This document shows positions 54,892 to 64,000 of a stretch of 64,000 nucleotides of DNA, in pieces; positions within the stretch are counted from its first letter, which is position 1; every line of letters starts with the position of its first letter. This DNA is from Bifidobacterium callitrichidarum (GTDB lineage Bacteria > Actinomycetota > Actinomycetes > Actinomycetales > Bifidobacteriaceae), in assembly GCF_003129905.1 (NCBI RefSeq), contig NZ_QFFM01000010.1, positions 1 through 64,000 of the forward strand, written 5' to 3'. The position numbers and the translations under genes are program-made. The notes under the pieces are model-generated. The model did not search any database. It saw nothing but the letters and a program-made list of their open reading frames with translations, and had not been told where the DNA came from.

Positions 54892-55446
54892 TCACGCCTT
54901 GCCGGTGACGAACATGCCACCCTGGTCGGGAGCCTCGCCGCATTCGCGCAGCTTGTGCAGCAGCTCGTTCATCCAGAAGCCCTGGTTGAGGCCGGGCAGC
55001 GGCTCCTTCGTGGCCCAGACGTGCAGGTAGTAGTCATGATCCTTGTCCGGCGGCTGCGGGCCGTTGTACCGCATGATGACCGCCGGGTCGTTGTCGCGCC
55101 CCAGGAACTTCGAGGCCGAGGAGTTGCGACCCTGCACCGCCTCGGGAATCATCGCGGTCATCTGACGGGAGAAGTCCGGCGGAATCGAGAGCGCGTGGGA
55201 GTCGTTGAAGTCGAACATCAGCGCGTCGATCGGCAGGTTCGCCACCGTCCAATGGATCCACTCGAATCCGCACACCGGGATGGAATCGGGATCGGTGAAC
55301 GTCCAGTGCAGGTAATGGGCCTCCGGGTTCACCTCGTCGATATAGAAGGGGAAGGAGATGATGGGCACGCCACCCGCGCGGTATTCGGGCGCGGCCGCTT
55401 TGGCGAAGTCGTCAGGAACGACGGTGAAATCAGCGGAAATCTTCAT
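54892..55446 (-). CDS. YbhB/YbcL family (PEBP-like) protein
   Basis: 184 residues. Features of the phosphatidylethanolamine-binding-protein fold are visible: HYLHWTFTDPDSIP near the N-terminal third, FEWIHWTVANLP, YNGPQPPDKDHDYYLHVWAT and the C-terminal helix. The ligand and role of bacterial members are uncertain. CTGGAGCGT precedes the ATG at 55446. A degenerate tandem array lies on its upstream side. Confidence 0.88.
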   Translation of the reverse strand: MKISADFTVVPDDFAKAAAPEYRAGGVPIISFPFYIDEVNPEAHYLHWTFTDPDSIPVCGFEWIHWTVANLPIDALMFDFNDSHALSIPPDFSRQMTAMIPEAVQGRNSSASKFLGRDNDPAVIMRYNGPQPPDKDHDYYLHVWATKEPLPGLNQGFWMNELLHKLRECGEAPDQGGMFVTGKA

Positions 55447-55501
55447 ACGCTCCAGTGTATCGCGCCCCATGTTACCGGCCGGCGGGGCGGCACGGGCGGC
55501 T

Positions 55502-55740
55502 CATGCCCGATCTGCCACGCCGGCGACCGCCCGGCCGAGGCGAATCAGCGACTTGCCACCCATTGTGCCCCAATCACGCGGCCTCATCGAGCCAGGCCAG
55601 CGACCTGCTACCTGCCATGCCCCGCTTGTGCGCCCGCATCGGGGCAAACCGGTTGTTCACTACCCGTCATGCCCCGCTCAGCACCCACTATGCACAGCAA
55701 GCCGGCGACGTACTACCTTTCCCGCCCCGCCAGTAATCGC
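55502..55740. repeat. Degenerate ~52-bp periodic GCCCC-rich array, locus 3
   Basis: The phrase CATGCCCCG or a variant (CATGCCCGA, TGTGCCCCA, CATGCCCCG, CATGCCCCG, CCCGCCCCG) occurs at 55502, 55564, 55616, 55668 and 55721, giving steps of 62, 52, 52 and 53. GCGAC.TGC.ACC-like bases precede it by the same distance in each unit. It fills the 330-base gap between the PEBP gene and holB. Confidence 0.7.
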
Positions 55741-55776
55741 ATGGCATGACGGCAACGCGGCGAAGCAGGCACTACT

Positions 55777-56928
55777 TCACGGAATCAACGCGCAGAACAG
55801 CGCCTCGAACGTGAGCAACGGGTTGCCATTGCCGGCCAGGCGCTTGCGGGCGCGGGCCACCTCGTCCAGACGGGCCACCGCACCGGCGCGGTCGAGCCGC
55901 ACGGACAGTTCGGTGATGGCCGACCGGTTCTCCAGGTTGATGAGCCCGACAGCGTCCTCCGCGTTGTTCTGCAGCACCGCCACGTCCCGGTAGATGGAGG
56001 CGACGGAGTTGAGCGCGCGGTCGAGCACGTCGCGCGTGCGGCGGGTGGCGTATCGCTTGATGTCGTCCTTCTTGGCCACCTGATTGAACGCGCCGCGCAG
56101 CTTCGGGGGAATGCGCTCCCCCTCGGCGAGACCGTTGATGCGGCGGAATTCCGCCTCCTGCTTGCCGGACCACTCGTTGGCGTCCGCCTCGGCCTGCCCC
56201 TTGGCGTTGTCGATGAGATTGCCGGCCAGCAGCACCGCGTCCGAGGCGCGGGCGAGGTTCAGCACGCCGACGACCAGCTCGTCGCGGTCCGACATCACGC
56301 GCTCGTTCGTGGCATACAGGCGCGCGATGCCGATGTGCCCTTCGGACAGGCGGGCCGCACGCTGGGCGACTTTGGGCTCGGCACCCGTGTTCGCCGTAAG
56401 GAACTCGGCCACGGCCGCCGGGGACGGCACGGCGAGGTTCACCACGCGGCAGCGCGATCGGATGGTCGGCAGCACGTCCTGCGCGCTCGGGGCGCACAGC
56501 AGCCAGATACAACGTTCGGCCGGCTCCTCGATCTCCTTGAGGAGCACGTTGGTGGTGCGCTCCAGCATGCGGTCCACGTCCTCGATGATGATGATGCGCC
56601 ACGGCGCGGTGGACGGCATCTGCTCGGAAGTGGTGATGATATCGCGCACCTGGTCGATGCCGATGGTCACCTTGTTGGTGGCCAGCACCGTCACGTCCGG
56701 GTGCGTGCCGGCCAGCACCTGCTGGGTCACGCGCGTGGGCTCGGCCCCCATGCCGCGATCCGGGCTTTCCAGCGCCGCCGCGAACGCACGGGCCATGTTC
56801 GATCGCCCCGATCCGGGAGGCCCGCAGATCAGCCACGACTGGGCGATCTGGCTCGGGTCGCCCTGCGCGATGCGGCTCAGCATATCCACCACCGGCTGCT
56901 GGCCCACCAGCGAATCCCACACGCTCAT
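55777..56928 (-). CDS. holB: DNA polymerase III subunit delta'
   Basis: 383 residues. Clamp-loader subunit that helps load the beta clamp. A P-loop CGPPGSGRSNMA (residues about 35-46), a WRIIIIEDVDRML Walker B-like region and NVLLKEIEEPAE with IRSRCRVV (sensor and Arg-finger type motifs) fit delta'. AGGGGAGATGAA precedes the ATG at 56928. It is the last gene of the topA, tmk, holB series. Confidence 0.9.
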   Translation of the reverse strand: MSVWDSLVGQQPVVDMLSRIAQGDPSQIAQSWLICGPPGSGRSNMARAFAAALESPDRGMGAEPTRVTQQVLAGTHPDVTVLATNKVTIGIDQVRDIITTSEQMPSTAPWRIIIIEDVDRMLERTTNVLLKEIEEPAERCIWLLCAPSAQDVLPTIRSRCRVVNLAVPSPAAVAEFLTANTGAEPKVAQRAARLSEGHIGIARLYATNERVMSDRDELVVGVLNLARASDAVLLAGNLIDNAKGQAEADANEWSGKQEAEFRRINGLAEGERIPPKLRGAFNQVAKKDDIKRYATRRTRDVLDRALNSVASIYRDVAVLQNNAEDAVGLINLENRSAITELSVRLDRAGAVARLDEVARARKRLAGNGNPLLTFEALFCALIP

Positions 56929-56991
56929 TTCATCTCCCCTTGTCGTTGCGGGTGCCGTTCCCCGTGCTAGTCAACCTGAAAACCTATTGAT

Positions 56992-57113
56992 TCCATTAGA
57001 CCAAAACTGACGTGAATCTTGTTTTTCGACTACCCTTCAGTCGGCTTCGCCGCCAGCTCCCCTGACAAGGGGAGCCAAGGGACATAGGTCATGCAGGCCC
57101 GCTGAGCAGAACC
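56992..57113. repeat. Dispersed repeat, type A unit, diverged, between tmk and holB
   Basis: The core is complete (GACTACCCTTCAGTCGG, CTGACAAGGGGAGCC). The terminal repeats are decayed (CATTAGACCAAAACTGACGT; right end near CTGAGCAGAACC). It separates two genes of a likely operon. Confidence 0.7.
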
Positions 57114-57120
57114 TTGCTCC

Positions 57121-57744
57121 TTACTGCAGCAACGCGGCGATGTCCGTTTCGATGGCGGACCAGACCGCTTCGATGGGCTGCCCGGCGTCGATCACGCGGA
57201 ACCGGTCCGGCTCGGCGGCGGCCAGGTCCAGAAACGCCTGACGGGTGCGGTTCTGGAAGTCGCTGCCGGCCGATTCCATGCGATCCTCCGCATGTTCGAG
57301 ACGATTGTGCGAAAGGGCCGGATCCATATCCAGCAGGTACGTGCGGTCCGGCAGCAGATTGCCGGTGGCCCACATGCTCAGGTTCCGGATTTCCTTGGAG
57401 GTCAGCTCACGACCGCCCGCCTGGTACGCCAGCGACGAATCCAGGTATCGGTCCGTGATGACGACCTCGCCGCGTTCCAACGCCGGGCGGATGGTTTCGG
57501 CCACATGTTGCGCGCGGTCGGCGGCGAACAGCAGGGCTTCGGCGCACGGGGAAATATCGGCGCCCCCGGCTTCTACGCCATGCAGCAACAGCTTGCGGAT
57601 GGCGCGGCCAAGCGCGGTGCCGCCCGGTTCGCGCGTGACCACGACCGTGCGCCCTTGCGCCTCCAGGTAGGCACGCAACCGTTCGACCTGCGTGGTCTTG
57701 CCCACGCCGTCGACGCCTTCAAAGGAAATAAACAGACCGGTCAT
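57121..57744 (-). CDS. tmk: Thymidylate kinase
   Basis: 207 residues. Phosphorylates dTMP to dTDP. The P-loop [12 protein letters not shown] is at 8-19, TREPGGT near 42, and [11 protein letters not shown] (substrate-binding DR motif) near 97. Length is normal. ATG at 57744 is close to AGGAGC; the frame is open far upstream but the extra codons are outside the family's usual start. It is just downstream of topA on the same strand. Confidence 0.94.
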   Translation of the reverse strand: MTGLFISFEGVDGVGKTTQVERLRAYLEAQGRTVVVTREPGGTALGRAIRKLLLHGVEAGGADISPCAEALLFAADRAQHVAETIRPALERGEVVITDRYLDSSLAYQAGGRELTSKEIRNLSMWATGNLLPDRTYLLDMDPALSHNRLEHAEDRMESAGSDFQNRTRQAFLDLAAAEPDRFRVIDAGQPIEAVWSAIETDIAALLQ

Positions 57745-57838
57745 GCTCCTGACCTTACCGTGAGGCGGAGAGTTGCCTGAAATCGTCGGCCATCTCGATT
57801 GCGAGGGGCTGAATGACGCCTGATAATCGGAATAATCG

Positions 57839-57885
57839 GAATGCCCCATCAACGACCGCCACGGCAGCCTGTCAATGGGGCATTC
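57839..57885. terminator. Long-loop hairpin between topA and tmk
   Basis: GAATGCCCCAT (57839-57849) pairs perfectly with ATGGGGCATTC (57875-57885) around a 25-base loop, 26 bases after the topA stop codon. No T-run follows, so it may be an attenuator or processing site. Confidence 0.5.
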
Positions 57886-57910
57886 AACGCAATCGTGCGA
57901 GCGGGCCCGC

Positions 57911-60900
57911 CTACTTCTTCTTGGGCTTGGCGGCCACGACCGGCGGGCGGGTGAAGCCCTCGTTCGCGGTGAGCCATTCGATGTCCGCCTTGACCGTGGA
58001 GGCGGTGGAGCCGAGCTTTTCGGCGATGCGGGTGTTGGCCCATCCCTTGGCGGCCAGCTTCTTGACCTCGGCACGGCGCTCGGCGCGCTTGGCTTCGACG
58101 GCGCTCACCTTGGGCGCGGGCTTGGCGTTCTTGCCCTTGCCAGCCGCAGCGCCACGGCCGCGGCCACGACCGCGCGTGGACGGCCCGGCCGCGCGCTTCT
58201 CGGCCAGCAGACGGAAGGCGTCGTCCGGCGTGATGGTCTCCGGCGTGTACTGCCTCGGCACGGTGCGGTTGGTCTCGCCATCGGTGATGTACGCGCCGAA
58301 ACGGCCGTCCTTGATAGTCACGTTCTTGCCGGTGGCCGGGTCGGTGCCGAGCTCGCGCAGCGGCGGCTTGGCGGCGCCACGCCCGCGGCCGCGACCGTAC
58401 TTGGGCTGGGAGAACAGCTCCTTGGCCTTGTCGATGTCGACCGTGAAGATCTCGTCCTCCGAGGCCAGCGAACGGGTCTCGGACTTGCCGTCCGCGCCGG
58501 TCTTGGACAGGTACGGGCCGTAGCGGCCGTTGTTGGCGGACACCGTGCATTCGGACACCTCGCCGGTCTCGGCGTTGGTCTCCTCGTACTTGCCCACCTC
58601 GCGCGGCAGGCTCAGCAGCTTGAGCGCGTCCTCCAGCGACAGCGATTCGGGGCTCATCGTCTTGAACAGCGAGGCCATCTTCGGACGCGGCGCCTCCTTG
58701 GCACCTTCCGGCGTGGGTAACGTCAGCGCCACGTACGGACCGAAGCGACCGTTGCGCACCTCCACGGTGCCGCCGGTGGCCGGGTCCTTGCCCAGCTCGC
58801 GCGGACCGCCCGAATGGTTGTCAATGAGGCCACGGGCCACGGCCACGGTGAGCTCGTCCGGGGCGATGGTGTCCGGCAGGGAGGCGCGCTTGGGGTTGCC
58901 TTCCGCGTCCAGATGCTCCATATCCTCCAGATACGGGCCGTAGCGGCCCACGCGCACATGCAGGCCGTCGCCGATGTCGATGGTGTTGATGGCGCGCGCG
59001 TCGATCTCGCCGAGCTGCGCCACCTGCTGCTGCAGGCCCTCATGCGCCTCGTCGGCGTTCTGGGCAGCACCCTCGCCCGAGCCGAAGTAGAAGCGGGTGA
59101 GCCATTCACGGCCGGACTCCGCACCGTGGGCGATGCGGTCCAGGCCGTTCTCCATCTCGGCGGTGAACTGGTAGTCCACGAGCTTGGGGAACTTGGTCTC
59201 CAGCAGCTTGATCACGGAGAATGCCAGCCAGCTGGGGATGAGCGCACGGCCGCGCTCGTAGACATAGCCGCGATCCATGATGGTGGAGATGATGCTGGCG
59301 TACGTGGACGGGCGGCCGATCTCCTTGGCCTCCAGCGTCTTGACCAGCGTGGCCTCCGTGTATCGGGCCGGCGGCTGGGTCTCGTGGCCGTCGGGCTCGA
59401 CGCTTGTGGCGTCGACCTGCTGGCCCACCGTCATCGGGGGCAGGGAAGCGTTGCTTTCCGATGCGTCGGCGCCGGACTTGCCCGCGGCGGCCTTGCCATC
59501 GGCCTTGCCGGACGTGGCGGCATCGGCTGCGGCCGGCTTGGCTGCGGGCTTGCGGCCCTCGCCAGTGGCCTTCATGAAGCCGGGGAATTCGATGACGGTG
59601 CCGGACGCCTGGAACACGGCCTCGCCGTCCGCGGAACCGGCCGGGGCGGACAGGCGCACGGTGGCGGTGGAACCGGTGGCGTCCGCCATCTGGCAGGCCA
59701 GCGTGCGCTGCCAGATCAGCGTGTACAGGCGCAGCTGGTCCACCGGCAGCTTGGAGGCCAGCTCGTCCGGGTCATGGAAGCGGGAGCCCGCCGGGCGGAT
59801 GCATTCGTGGGCCTCCTGCGCGCCGGCCGTCTTGGTGGCGTACTGCTTGGGCTCGGCGGACAGGAACCGGTCGCCGAAGTGGTAGGAGACGGCGTTGCGG
59901 GCGGCGGCGATGGCCTCCTGCGACAGCGTGACCGAATCGGTTCGCATATAGGTGATGTAGCCGTTCTCGTACAGGCTCTGGGCCGCGCGCATCACGGCGC
60001 GGGCGCCCATGCCGAGGCGGTTGCCGGCGGTCTGCTGCAGCGTGGAGGTGGTGAACGGCGGCTGCGGGCGACGGCGGTACGGCTTGGTCTCCATGCTCAT
60101 CACCGTGAACGGGGCGTCACGCAGCACGCCGGCCAGCGCGGTGGCGGAGGTCTCGTCAAGCTGGCGGACGTTGTCCTTGAAGCCGTCGGGCGTGAGCTGG
60201 CCGTCCGGACCGAAGTCCTTGGAGCCGGCGAGTCGCTTGCCGCCGAGCGAGACCATGCGCGCGGAGAATTCGGTGCGGTCCCCGTCGGCGGAGGGAGCGG
60301 CCAGCGTTGCCACGATGTCCCAGTAGGGAGCACGCTTGAAGGCCATGCGCTCGCGTTCGCGCTCGACGATGAGGCGCGTGGCCACGGACTGCACACGGCC
60401 GGCAGACAGGCCCGGACCCACCTTGCGCCAGAGCACCGGGGACAGTTCGTAACCGTAGAGTCGGTCGAGGATGCGGCGGGTCTCCTGGGCGTCGACCATG
60501 TTGCCGTCCACGTCGCGCGTCTTGTTCAGGGAGGCGTTGATGGCGTCCTTGGTGATCTCGTGGAACACCATGCGCTTGACCGGCACCTTGGGCTTCAGGG
60601 TCTGCACCAGGTGCCATGCGATGGCCTCGCCCTCGCGATCCTCATCGGTTGCGAGGTAGAGTTCGTCGGCGCCCTTGAGCGCGGACTTCAGTTCGCTCAC
60701 CGTGCGCTTCTTGTCGCCGTCCACGATGTAGTAGGGCTTGAAGCCGTCGTTCACGTCCACGCCGAACTTGCCGAACTTGGCCTTGTCCGCGGCGGGAACC
60801 TGGCTGGGCTGCGCGAGGTCGCGGATATGGCCCACCGACGCCATGACGGTGTACCCCTTGCCCAGGTAGTCACCGATCTTGTGGGCCTTGGTCGGAGACT

Positions 60901-60925
60901 CCACAATCACGAGTTTGGTAGCCAT
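57911..60925 (-). CDS. topA: DNA topoisomerase I with C-terminal basic and HTH-like tail
   Basis: 1004 residues. Relaxes negatively supercoiled DNA. The Toprim metal motif DEDRE is at 94-98 and the nucleophile Tyr326 in ITYMRTDS. Four or more C-terminal repeats around GRYGPYL/GRFGAYI follow (about 630-900). The last 110 residues add Arg/Gly-rich tracts (GRGRGRG) and a Lys/Ala-rich segment; residues about 957-990 ([20 protein letters not shown]...) look like a helix-turn-helix. A Lys/Ala/Gly-rich insert sits near 455-490. AAGGAGTGGGT precedes the ATG at 60925; a GTG six bases upstream is too close to the site. Confidence 0.93.
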   Translation of the reverse strand: MATKLVIVESPTKAHKIGDYLGKGYTVMASVGHIRDLAQPSQVPAADKAKFGKFGVDVNDGFKPYYIVDGDKKRTVSELKSALKGADELYLATDEDREGEAIAWHLVQTLKPKVPVKRMVFHEITKDAINASLNKTRDVDGNMVDAQETRRILDRLYGYELSPVLWRKVGPGLSAGRVQSVATRLIVERERERMAFKRAPYWDIVATLAAPSADGDRTEFSARMVSLGGKRLAGSKDFGPDGQLTPDGFKDNVRQLDETSATALAGVLRDAPFTVMSMETKPYRRRPQPPFTTSTLQQTAGNRLGMGARAVMRAAQSLYENGYITYMRTDSVTLSQEAIAAARNAVSYHFGDRFLSAEPKQYATKTAGAQEAHECIRPAGSRFHDPDELASKLPVDQLRLYTLIWQRTLACQMADATGSTATVRLSAPAGSADGEAVFQASGTVIEFPGFMKATGEGRKPAAKPAAADAATSGKADGKAAAGKSGADASESNASLPPMTVGQQVDATSVEPDGHETQPPARYTEATLVKTLEAKEIGRPSTYASIISTIMDRGYVYERGRALIPSWLAFSVIKLLETKFPKLVDYQFTAEMENGLDRIAHGAESGREWLTRFYFGSGEGAAQNADEAHEGLQQQVAQLGEIDARAINTIDIGDGLHVRVGRYGPYLEDMEHLDAEGNPKRASLPDTIAPDELTVAVARGLIDNHSGGPRELGKDPATGGTVEVRNGRFGPYVALTLPTPEGAKEAPRPKMASLFKTMSPESLSLEDALKLLSLPREVGKYEETNAETGEVSECTVSANNGRYGPYLSKTGADGKSETRSLASEDEIFTVDIDKAKELFSQPKYGRGRGRGAAKPPLRELGTDPATGKNVTIKDGRFGAYITDGETNRTVPRQYTPETITPDDAFRLLAEKRAAGPSTRGRGRGRGAAAGKGKNAKPAPKVSAVEAKRAERRAEVKKLAAKGWANTRIAEKLGSTASTVKADIEWLTANEGFTRPPVVAAKPKKK

Positions 60926-61062
60926 ACCCACTCCTTAATATCTCTCCTGCGGAAACATGCGTTTCTGGCGTCATAATACTCACGAACGATGGCCAATCGC
61001 CAAATCGGGGGCGTGCGGCAGCCCGGACGACCGCATCCGGGCGACGGCGGCAAGACGCCCGC

Positions 61063-62235
61063 CTAGCGCTTCGGCGGGGCCGGCGGGGCGCCGATCAGAC
61101 CGATGCGGCTCAACGGCGAGGCTGTGATCTGGCGCAGGGCCAACATCAGTCCGAAGGCCAGCGAGGCCACGCCCGTGACGCCCGCCACGGCGCTGATGAT
61201 GGAGCCCTGCACGGCCCAGCTGGCACTGACGGGCAGGCCCGGCACCACCTGCCAGATCACGTACGCGGCGTAGGCGATGAGCAGCAGTCCGGCGGTGATG
61301 AGCACGCTGCCCACGATCTGCACGCTCACCGAGGAGACGCGGCTGCCGGGCGCGTCCATACCGGACGTGCGGGTGAACGCCATGGCGATCAGGGCCAGTC
61401 CCGCCACCAGCAGAATGGACATGGCCACGTCCGAGGGACGATGCCATTGGCCGTAGATCACGGAAACGCCGACGAGCACCGACCAGGTCACGCCCACGAC
61501 CCCGGCCAGCGCTCGGGCGGCGCGCGGCACGGCGAGCAACAGGATCGCGGCGCAGGCGGCGGCCAGCATCGTGTGCCCGGAAGGCGCGGAGTTGACGGCG
61601 GGCGATTCGGTGTTGATGATGAACGGTCGCGGCAGCACGTCCTTGATGCGCGTGGTCGCCAGGCAGATCACGGCGAACACGGCCACCTGCCCGACCAACC
61701 ACCAGCGGCGTCGGATCAGCGCGGTGACGATGCCGATGGCGGCGATCGCGCAGCTGACGGCGATCACCAGCCACGACTGGGCCACGGCGCCCATGATGCC
61801 GGTGGCGAAGCCGGGCACATGGTCGGCCAGGTTCTTCCAGACGAGTTCGTCGTACGACTGGCCGTTTTCCGTGTACACGCATCCCCACCACACGCCGAAG
61901 CCCACGGCGATGAGCAGCAGTCCGAACACGACGCAGAGCACGCGGCTGGACACGCGCGGACGCACGGTGAGCGGGTCGAGACGGGCCAGGCCGCGGTCGA
62001 TGTCGTCCGGTTCGTCGCTGTAGGGCATGCCGGAGCGGCCGGTCGCACGGGTCATGCCGAGGGTCGCGGCGGTGGCGGTGGTGCGGGGGTCCGGGCCGAG
62101 TGCGGCCAGCGGATCGGGTTCGGGGGCCGGGACTGACGACTGCGTGCGGGAGGATGATCCGGGGAATCCTGCGGAACCTACGAGATTGGCCGGCGCGTGC
62201 GGGTCACGAATGGTGGGATGCTGTGCGTCATTCAT
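61063..62235 (-). CDS. PAP2-family membrane phosphatase
   Basis: 390 residues. A long Pro/Ser/Asp-rich cytoplasmic start (about 1-85) precedes about eight spans. The PAP2 motifs are present: KDVLPRP (motif 1), PSGHTM (motif 2) and WHRPSDV (motif 3), so it should dephosphorylate a lipid phosphate such as undecaprenyl diphosphate or phosphatidate. Two further spans follow the catalytic part. ATG at 62235 is chosen; the site before it is weak (CGAACGT) and the frame is open to 62304. Confidence 0.85.
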   Translation of the reverse strand: MNDAQHPTIRDPHAPANLVGSAGFPGSSSRTQSSVPAPEPDPLAALGPDPRTTATAATLGMTRATGRSGMPYSDEPDDIDRGLARLDPLTVRPRVSSRVLCVVFGLLLIAVGFGVWWGCVYTENGQSYDELVWKNLADHVPGFATGIMGAVAQSWLVIAVSCAIAAIGIVTALIRRRWWLVGQVAVFAVICLATTRIKDVLPRPFIINTESPAVNSAPSGHTMLAAACAAILLLAVPRAARALAGVVGVTWSVLVGVSVIYGQWHRPSDVAMSILLVAGLALIAMAFTRTSGMDAPGSRVSSVSVQIVGSVLITAGLLLIAYAAYVIWQVVPGLPVSASWAVQGSIISAVAGVTGVASLAFGLMLALRQITASPLSRIGLIGAPPAPPKR

Positions 62236-62431
62236 ACGTTCGACTGTACGGCCGCGCCCCGGACAGTACCCCGCCGCATTGCGAGCCCGTAGCCGAATCC
62301 GCACATTCTCATGTGACAGTTACGCGGTGGGGCCTGGTACGCCTCGCCCGACACACTCAAGGCCGTTCGGCCAAGCCTACGGTCTGGCGAGGCGCACCAG
62401 GCCTCACCGCTACCGTTCCGGCAAAGATGGA

Positions 62432-62520
62432 AAAACCTCCACGCACCCGTCAGAGGCCACTTACCCTTGCTGCATTCCTGCCCTGGGGGAGTTGGGTGAC
62501 ATAGCGCCGCGTGGAGGCTT
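62432..62520 (-). ncRNA. ffs: Signal recognition particle RNA (4.5S-type)
   Basis: On the minus strand the conserved apical domain reads CAGGGCAGGAATGCAGCAAG followed by GGTA, the Ffh-binding signature. Closing arms CCTCCACGC (62436-62444 on plus) and GCGTGGAGG (62509-62517) pair at the base, and TTTTT follows the 3' arm. Size and structure fit the short bacterial SRP RNA. Confidence 0.92.
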
Positions 62521-62843
62521 CGAGTAAATATACGGAGACGGGTGGACCAGGATGCGCGCGGGCGGGGCATGGGCGGCGGGAACGGTGACGGCGAGCCGGC
62601 AGAAAGCCGGTCGGAAGCTGACTTGAAGCCGTCCGTAAGCGCCCGGAAGCGACCCGCGTCCCCTGAAAAGGCACCCTCGGAACCCCGTACGTGCCCGATA
62701 TACAGCCGTTTTCCAGACAACTTGCAGCGGCGTGTCCAATGCCGTGTCCATATGTGAGGATTCCGCGTAAATCCGGGTTTTGAGACCGCTTGGTTGCGTT
62801 CACGGCCAACGAATGTTCAAGACCAGCGGTTACGGTGGTCTAT
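62521..62843. other. Region between SRP RNA and the penicillin-binding protein gene
   Basis: About 320 bases. Short frames on both strands lack ribosome binding sites. It should hold the SRP RNA promoter (minus) and the promoter of the penicillin-binding protein gene (plus). No repeat copy is present. Confidence 0.4.
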
Positions 62844-64000
62844 ATGTCTTCATATCAACGTCGTGCACACGCGCAGGGTCGGGCCTATGCCGCAAGGCAG
62901 CCGCGTACCGCGCAGAGCAAGACCTACGGCACCGCGGAGAACGGCATTAGCGCCACCCGCGCAACGCGCGCAGGTTCCGGCACGCACCGTCCCACAAGCC
63001 ATAAGGCACCCAAGCGCAGCAGGAGAAGGAATGGCGGCAGGCGGCCGCATCGCGTGCTGAAATGGGTGCTCGGCATCTTCTTCGGCCTGTTCGGCCTGGG
63101 ACTGCTGACCGGCTGCGCGGCCTTCGCATACCTGTACACCACCACCGAGGTCCCGCAACCTGAGAAGTTCGCGCTGGCGGAAAAGACGCGCGTCTATTAC
63201 GCGGACGGCACCACGCTCATCGGCTCCTACGCCGAGCAGAACCGCGACATCATCTCCTGCGAGGGCCTGCCGAGCTATCTGGGCAACGCCATCGTGGCCT
63301 CCGAGAACCGCACCTTCTATACGGATCGCGGCGTGGACCTGAAGGGCATCGCCCGCGCGTTCTGGAACAACGTGACCACCGGCACCCGCCAAGGCGGCTC
63401 CACCATCACCCAGCAGTACGCCGAACGCTACTATCTGGGCGAAACCACCACGTACGCCGGCAAAGCGCGCGAGGCCATACTGGCGCTCAAGATCGCACAG
63501 ACCGAGTCCAAGGACGAGGTGCTGTGCAACTACATGAACACCATCTATCTGGGCCGCAACTCCTACGGCATCCAGGCGGCGGCCAAGGCCTACTTCAACA
63601 AGGACGCCAAGGATCTGACGCTCTCCGAGGCCGCGATGATCGCCGGCATCATCCCCTCCCCCTCCACATGGGATCCGGCGGACAACGCCGCCATGGCCAA
63701 GCAACGCTTCAAGCGCGTGCTGAACATCATGGAGGAGGACGGCTACATCACCGCCAAAGACAAGGCGGCGGCCAAGTTCCCGGACACCGCGCCCGTGGCC
63801 CAGCAGAACGAATACGCCGGTTCCACCGGCTACCTGCTGGATATGGTGGAGCGCGAGCTGGTGCAGTCCAAGGCCTTCACCAAGGAGGAGCTGGCCACCG
63901 GCGGCTACAAGATCGTCACCACCATCGACAAGTCCAAGCAGGATGTCATGCAGTCCATCGGCGACACGCGCCTTTCGGACATGCCCGAGACGCTGCAGAT
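62844..64000 (+). CDS. Penicillin-binding protein, class A, N-terminal part (runs off window)
   Basis: At least 385 codons. A basic, Arg/Ser/Thr-rich cytoplasmic start (about 1-70) is followed by one span (about 73-100) and a glycosyltransferase-51 domain: VASENRTFYTDRGVDLKGIA holds the catalytic Glu, then TRQGGSTITQQYAERYYL and NYMNTIYLGRNSYGIQ. The transpeptidase domain would follow beyond 64000. It polymerises peptidoglycan glycan strands. ATG at 62844 (MSSYQRRAHAQG) is assumed; no strong site is seen before it. An in-frame start further on is unlikely because the span needs the basic part inside. Confidence 0.85.
   Translation, partial: MSSYQRRAHAQGRAYAARQPRTAQSKTYGTAENGISATRATRAGSGTHRPTSHKAPKRSRRRNGGRRPHRVLKWVLGIFFGLFGLGLLTGCAAFAYLYTTTEVPQPEKFALAEKTRVYYADGTTLIGSYAEQNRDIISCEGLPSYLGNAIVASENRTFYTDRGVDLKGIARAFWNNVTTGTRQGGSTITQQYAERYYLGETTTYAGKAREAILALKIAQTESKDEVLCNYMNTIYLGRNSYGIQAAAKAYFNKDAKDLTLSEAAMIAGIIPSPSTWDPADNAAMAKQRFKRVLNIMEEDGYITAKDKAAAKFPDTAPVAQQNEYAGSTGYLLDMVERELVQSKAFTKEELATGGYKIVTTIDKSKQDVMQSIGDTRLSDMPETLQ

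Noticed and set aside
61063-62520. Riboswitch or attenuator near the SRP RNA
   Set aside because: The only conserved RNA signature found is that of the SRP RNA itself; flanking hairpins are weak.

Overview
The window comes from a high-GC actinobacterium, almost certainly a Bifidobacterium and most likely of the B. longum/B. breve group. The reasons are the N-acetylhexosamine kinase, GalT-type uridylyltransferase, NagB and NagA block; an FTR1/P19-type iron operon with an FMN-binding lipoprotein; paired YhgE/Pip membrane proteins; the PepD, Fhs, TopA, Tmk and HolB neighbourhood; and purine-rich ribosome binding sites throughout. The species was not determined by any search.

Layout: 1-4.6 kb holds pgl and gnd (oxidative pentose-phosphate arm) and a CmpB-domain membrane protein. 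4.9-8.0 kb holds two exported low-complexity proteins that share an N-terminal anchor module. 8.3-13.7 kb holds two translationally coupled YhgE/Pip proteins and a TetR regulator, behind a palindromic promoter. 13.7-22 kb (minus strand) is a seven-gene iron uptake operon: FTR1 permease, P19-like lipoprotein, DUF2318 membrane protein, two FtsX-like permeases, ABC ATPase, FMN-binding lipoprotein. 22.2-27 kb holds a DUF6020 membrane protein, tRNA-Ser and a small LysR/PhzF/DUF488 islet bordered by copies of the tRNA-Ser 3' end. 27-37.4 kb holds an ABC exporter, tRNA-Thr, a DUF1275 protein, a PP2C-like phosphatase, tRNA-Gln and two tRNA-Glu genes, gltX, a DUF805 protein and two small ORFs of about 35 codons. 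37.6-44.3 kb is an amino-sugar operon (NahK paralogue, galT, nagB, nagA) with a divergent AraC regulator. 44.4-51.2 kb holds assorted single genes (DUF4143 ATPase, unknown protein, histidine phosphatase, MFS transporter, GtrA, MIF-like tautomerase). 51.4-64 kb holds fhs, pepD, a PEBP protein, holB, tmk, topA, a PAP2 protein, the SRP RNA and the start of a class A penicillin-binding protein.

The most unusual content is non-coding. One dispersed repeat family has about two dozen copies. Full units have 26-bp terminal inverted repeats beginning GGCTCTGTTAAACC; shorter and longer core variants also occur, often as inverted pairs. Copies sit directly before start codons, between operon genes, and once in frame inside galT. 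A second, unrelated pattern is a degenerate array with a period of about 52 bp, built on GGGGCA and TGCCCC, in three separate intergenic regions.

How the genes work together: the iron operon forms a ferrous uptake machine with redox support. The amino-sugar operon should phosphorylate N-acetylhexosamines at C1, exchange them with UDP-sugars, and feed GlcNAc-6-P to fructose-6-P. Pgl and Gnd supply NADPH and pentose phosphate. No phage, transposase, integrase or CRISPR array was found.
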